DNA of 17,647 nucleotides from Holosporales bacterium (GTDB taxonomy: Bacteria; Pseudomonadota; Alphaproteobacteria; RUG11792): NCBI GenBank assembly GCA_031279295.1, contig JAITIT010000015.1:1-17647 (forward strand), in the 5' to 3' direction. Positions 14,808 through 17,647 of the stretch are shown here, piece after piece. Numbering within the stretch: the first letter of the stretch is position 1; each line of letters opens with the position of its first letter. The position numbers and the translations under genes were made by a program. The notes under the pieces were generated by a model. That model searched no databases, was not told the origin of the DNA, and saw only the letters and a list, made by a program, of their open reading frames with translations.

Positions 14808-15671
14808 CTATACCCCGATCATAAAAAGTCCATTGTCATTCGCGAGCTTCACTGTATCCTCGAAATCTAGAATCTGCGACTGCTCGGAGCCTACGGCAAT
14901 GCCAACAAGGTTGGCCTCTCGTGCTTCGGTGATAGTATCCTTACCTATCGTTGGTAGATCGACCAATTGCTCCTGGCCGATCTTTGATAACTTGACCAAC
15001 ACACCACCTCTGTTGCTGGATAGCTTAAGATGCATGCAGCGCTCGAGGAGGCCTTTGGTTCCCTCGACGGCTTCTAATCCGAGGACTACTCCATCTTGCA
15101 CAACTACTGCCTGTCCAACATCCGCCTTTGACATTGTATTGAGTACGAAAATGCCTCGGGCAATATCTTGAAGATCAGTTTCGGAGGGCTGCATCATTGT
15201 CATTACCCCACGTGGCGATAGCAAGGTATCGAGGATACTCTGCGGGCTTACAATGCTGAGTCCTTCCTTTTCGAGTAATCTCATTATGCCACTGAGGATC
15301 GAGTTGTCTCCCAGGAGAGCTCGTACTCCGAGCTGCTTCAGCCACTTCTTCCCGATAGAATCGAGTGAGAGTGACCTTAGGCTAGGACGTTTTACTCCAC
15401 CGCAGAACAGCACAGATTTCGCGCCCGCTGCTCTGATGAAATCGAGGATCTGACCGATGTAGCCAATCTTAAATTTCTGGTATCCAGCTGGACCGAACCC
15501 ATCGAGTGACACCACTACGTACTTTTTCTTAAGTGTGTTGAGCTTGGCAATAATCCGCAGAGGTAAGTCTCCACTGCCGGCTACGACAGCAATTACATCT
15601 GTATCACAACGCACGATCGTTCCATCTGACGCTGGAAGTGATTCTCGTTGTAACTGTGATGGTGTCGTCAT
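14808..15671 (-). CDS. lpxI: UDP-2,3-diacylglucosamine pyrophosphatase LpxI
   Basis: LpxI hydrolyses UDP-2,3-diacylglucosamine to lipid X and UMP, the fourth step of lipid A synthesis, in bacteria (notably alphaproteobacteria) that lack LpxH. The 287-residue sequence shows the N-terminal nucleotide-binding region IAVVAGSGDLPL (27-38), FCGGVKRPSL (89-98), LLGDNSIL (119-126), GGVLVKLSKIGQ (222-233) and the signature VDLPTIGKDT with Asp238, the position of the catalytic Asp in Caulobacter LpxI. An N-terminal extension of about 23 residues precedes the usual start. ATG 15671 overlaps the recA TGA as ATGA, which supports translational coupling and this start; GTG codon 20 is an alternative. Its presence implies that the organism makes lipid A. 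Confidence 0.94.
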   Translation of the reverse strand: MTTPSQLQRESLPASDGTIVRCDTDVIAVVAGSGDLPLRIIAKLNTLKKKYVVVSLDGFGPAGYQKFKIGYIGQILDFIRAAGAKSVLFCGGVKRPSLRSLSLDSIGKKWLKQLGVRALLGDNSILSGIMRLLEKEGLSIVSPQSILDTLLSPRGVMTMMQPSETDLQDIARGIFVLNTMSKADVGQAVVVQDGVVLGLEAVEGTKGLLERCMHLKLSSNRGGVLVKLSKIGQEQLVDLPTIGKDTITEAREANLVGIAVGSEQSQILDFEDTVKLANDNGLFMIGV

Positions 15672-16726
15672 TCGACGACCGCAACTTCATCCTCATGCCC
15701 TGGAGTCCCGGGGATATCTTCACCTGTCATCGTGTCGGCAACGGTTCCCGAGTTAGCACGGATAGCATTCTCGATCTCATCGGCAACGTTGGGAGTTGCC
15801 TTGAGGAATGAACGTGCCGCCTCTTTCCCTTGCCCAAGCTTTGTAGATTTGTATGAGTACCATGAACCAGATTTCTCGATGATCCCAGCCCTCACGCCGA
15901 GGTCTATTAACTCTCCAGTCTTGGAGATACCCTCACCATACATGATATCAAACTCTACTACCTTGAATGGCGGAGCTAGCTTATTTTTCACTACCTTCAC
16001 TCTAGTCTGGTTGCCGAGCATCTCGTCTCTATCCTTGATAATCCCTATCCTTCTGATGTCGAGTCTAACTGACGTATAGAACTTCAAGGCATTACCTCCA
16101 GTGGTTGTCTCTGGGTTCCCAAACATCACTCCAATCTTCTGGCGAATCTGGTTTATGAATATCACCATGCAATTAGTCCTGGAGATCGACCCAGTCAGTT
16201 TTCTGAGGGCTTGACTCATTAGTCTAGCCTGGAGTCCCATATGAGAGTCTCCCATATCACCTTCTAGCTCCGCCTTAGGCACTAGAGCGGCTACGCTATC
16301 TACCACAAGCACATCAATCGCCCCACTCCTTACAAGTGTGTCCGCTATCTCTAGGGCCTGCTCTCCAGTATCTGGCTGTGATATTACAAGGTTGTTTATG
16401 TCGATGTTGAGCTTCCTAGCATAGACAGGATCCAATGCATGCTCTGCATCTATGAACGCACAGTTGCCCCCATTCTTCTGTGCATTCGCAATAACGTGAA
16501 GCGTAAGGGTAGTCTTACCAGACGACTCCGGACCATACACTTCAATGATCCGCCCTTTCGGAAAGCCACCGATCCCAAGGGCAATGTCCAACCCTATCGA
16601 CCCAGTCGAAATAGACTCTATCTCTATAACCTCACGTTGGCCAAGCTTCATCACTGAACCCCGGCCAAACATCTTTTCTATCTGCTGCAGCGCGGCATTC
16701 AGCGCACTACTCCTGTCGCTACTCAT
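15668..16726 (-). CDS. recA: Recombinase RecA
   Basis: RecA forms ATP-dependent filaments on single-stranded DNA for homologous recombination and repair. This 352-residue protein is full length. It has an N-terminal polymerisation helix (ALNAALQQIEKMFGRGSVMKLG), Walker A GPESSGKT at 65-72, catalytic-region CAFIDAEHALDP, Walker B VLVVDSVAAL and L1/L2 loop segments (EGDMGDSHMGLQARLMSQALRK is split by loop 1; GVMFGNPETTTGGNALKFY in loop 2). The C-terminal tail is acidic, as usual. ATG 16726 has only a weak ribosome binding site. A good promoter lies at 16761-16790; I saw no GAAC-N7-GTTC LexA box. Its stop overlaps lpxI by 4 bp, so recA heads a recA-lpxI-DUF4280 transcript. It follows the thymidine kinase gene by 102 bp. 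Confidence 0.98.
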   Translation of the reverse strand: MSSDRSSALNAALQQIEKMFGRGSVMKLGQREVIEIESISTGSIGLDIALGIGGFPKGRIIEVYGPESSGKTTLTLHVIANAQKNGGNCAFIDAEHALDPVYARKLNIDINNLVISQPDTGEQALEIADTLVRSGAIDVLVVDSVAALVPKAELEGDMGDSHMGLQARLMSQALRKLTGSISRTNCMVIFINQIRQKIGVMFGNPETTTGGNALKFYTSVRLDIRRIGIIKDRDEMLGNQTRVKVVKNKLAPPFKVVEFDIMYGEGISKTGELIDLGVRAGIIEKSGSWYSYKSTKLGQGKEAARSFLKATPNVADEIENAIRANSGTVADTMTGEDIPGTPGHEDEVAVVE

Positions 16727-16760
16727 GACTCTGTTCGATGTCCGGTTAAGTACATCCTAA

Positions 16761-16790
16761 ATTGTACCTTGCCTTCTGGAGGCCTTGCAA
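16761..16790 (-). promoter_or_regulatory. Promoter of recA-lpxI-DUF4280
   Basis: On the minus strand TTGCAA (16785-16790) and TACAAT (complement of 16761-16766) are separated by 18 bp, and the -10 ends 35 bases before the recA ATG. Both hexamers are good sigma-70 matches. No alphaproteobacterial SOS box (GAAC-N7-GTTC) overlaps it, suggesting constitutive expression. Confidence 0.55.
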
Positions 16791-16828
16791 TGTGTTTGTC
16801 ATGTTCATAAGACGTATGCCTGATCATG

Positions 16829-17647
16829 CTACGCATCGTCAACATCACCTGAAGGTACGGCCTCAGAGGATTGTAAGAACCTAACAAGACCTGGTAGGAA
16901 TGCAAATGCATCTACTTCCGCTGGTGAAACACCGGCTCGAAGGAGTATCAGGCGCTCTGGTGAGAGGTTTTGTCCATAATGGGCGCCACACACCGGTGCA
17001 TATATTATATCTTTTGTCCCTTCGACTGCAATTTGTGATTGTTGAACCAGGCATACACCAGTTTTAAAATTAAATCGTCCTGTCTCCGATGCTGCGTTAC
17101 CGCACATACTACATGTTGCTAATAACCAGAATTCCCGGCAACCAGGTAATGTACGTACCCCAATCGTTCCGGGAAACTCTCTCCTATCGGAATCTCGTGC
17201 GAGACCTGCAAATACTATTCTTATCTCGCCCCCATATTGTACAGCTACAACCTGCGTAATTCTCCAGAACTCCTGAACTTCCACTACTGTGAGGAACTGG
17301 GCTTCGTCTACTATTACTACCACTACTCCCACTGTGCTCGCCGCAGCGACGAGTAATTGTTGGTATGTCTTACCCGACCCTTGGTACGGCACTACGAAAT
17401 CTGCGGGGAATTGCTGGGTGGGAACGCATCGGCTTCTAGTCCGTACCTCCTGTTTTCCCAAAAGAGCGGACACCCCGACTAGACATGGGATGCTTAATCT
17501 CCGTAGGGCCAACACTGCGTTTACTAAGAGTTCCGACTTCCCAGATGTCATTGGCCCCATTAGGCTACATACTGAGACACCAGATGTTATATCTGGATTC
17601 AGTATAGCTCTTGTCAAGGGATGATTGGGTTCCTGGCAACCGTCTTG
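16829..17647 (-). CDS. tdk: Thymidine kinase (TK1-type), N-terminus not resolved, open to window edge
   Basis: Type II thymidine kinases phosphorylate thymidine for salvage. Numbering from TTG 17617, the P-loop is GPMTSGKS (21-28). The magnesium/base motif is VDEAQFL (103-109, Glu105). The zinc site is formed by Cys169 and Cys172 (CSMCG) with Cys210 and His213 (CGAHY), and the lasso segment GNAASETGRFNF follows the first pair. The C-terminal 45 residues extend past the usual end. TK1 proteins normally start about 6-10 residues before the P-loop. Here the frame stays open from the P-loop to the right edge (17647), with no ATG in between and only TTG 17617 as a likely internal start. The true start may therefore lie outside, with an N-terminal extension. 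It is upstream of recA in the same direction. Confidence 0.85.
   Translation of the reverse strand, partial: QDGCQEPNHPLTRAILNPDITSGVSVCSLMGPMTSGKSELLVNAVLALRRLSIPCLVGVSALLGKQEVRTRSRCVPTQQFPADFVVPYQGSGKTYQQLLVAAASTVGVVVVIVDEAQFLTVVEVQEFWRITQVVAVQYGGEIRIVFAGLARDSDRREFPGTIGVRTLPGCREFWLLATCSMCGNAASETGRFNFKTGVCLVQQSQIAVEGTKDIIYAPVCGAHYGQNLSPERLILLRAGVSPAEVDAFAFLPGLVRFLQSSEAVPSGDVDDA

Noticed and set aside
16727..16828. LexA/SOS box before recA
   Set aside because: GAAC and GTTC half-sites occur but not as GAAC-N7-GTTC, so no box is supported.

Overview
The window looks like a chromosomal segment of a host-associated alphaproteobacterium, probably Rickettsiales or a similar intracellular lineage. 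The evidence is a Ros/MucR regulator (an essentially alphaproteobacterial family), LpxI in place of LpxH, a six-domain ribosomal protein S1 and a typical alphaproteobacterial EnvZ-type kinase. Housekeeping genes are scattered among importers, and base composition is moderate to AT-rich. The genetic code appears standard: TGA ends several genes and TGG encodes Trp. I cannot name the genus. No rRNA, tRNA, CRISPR array or insertion sequence was recognised.

Layout. (1) Positions 1-3836 are an accessory block. Two minus-strand genes for exported proteins with no recognised full-length family flank a plus-strand BrnQ-type branched-chain amino acid carrier. The left one runs off the window. The 549-residue one carries a C-terminal Cys/His motif pattern that resembles a cysteine protease or deubiquitinase. 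(2) Positions 3837-6707 hold a SulP/STAS anion transporter, possibly preceded by a 9-codon leader peptide, and a MucR-like regulator lacking most zinc ligands. (3) Positions 6708-9157 hold a 415-bp spacer, rpsA and a SemiSWEET sugar transporter. (4) Positions 9222-11507, minus strand, form a compact operon with a good promoter: membrane-anchored HD phosphohydrolase, then a full-length Fis-like protein, then mreC. (5) Positions 11800-14449 hold an EnvZ-like sensor kinase divergent from an S41 (CtpA-type) lipoprotein protease. (6) Positions 14421-17647, minus strand, hold thymidine kinase (open to the window edge), recA with a good promoter, lpxI (ATGA overlap with recA) and a small DUF4280/PAAR-like protein 6 bp behind lpxI.

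Taken together, the genes suggest a cell that imports host amino acids (BrnQ), anions or organic acids (SulP), sugars (SemiSWEET) and thymidine (Tdk). It retains an LPS pathway (LpxI), an MreC-dependent envelope scaffold and envelope proteolysis and sensing (CtpA, EnvZ-like). It also appears to export lineage-specific proteins. The most unusual items are the exported protein with USP/OTU-like motifs, the PAAR-like gene tied to recA-lpxI, the Fis homologue inside an HD-mreC operon, and the putative leader peptide ahead of sulP.
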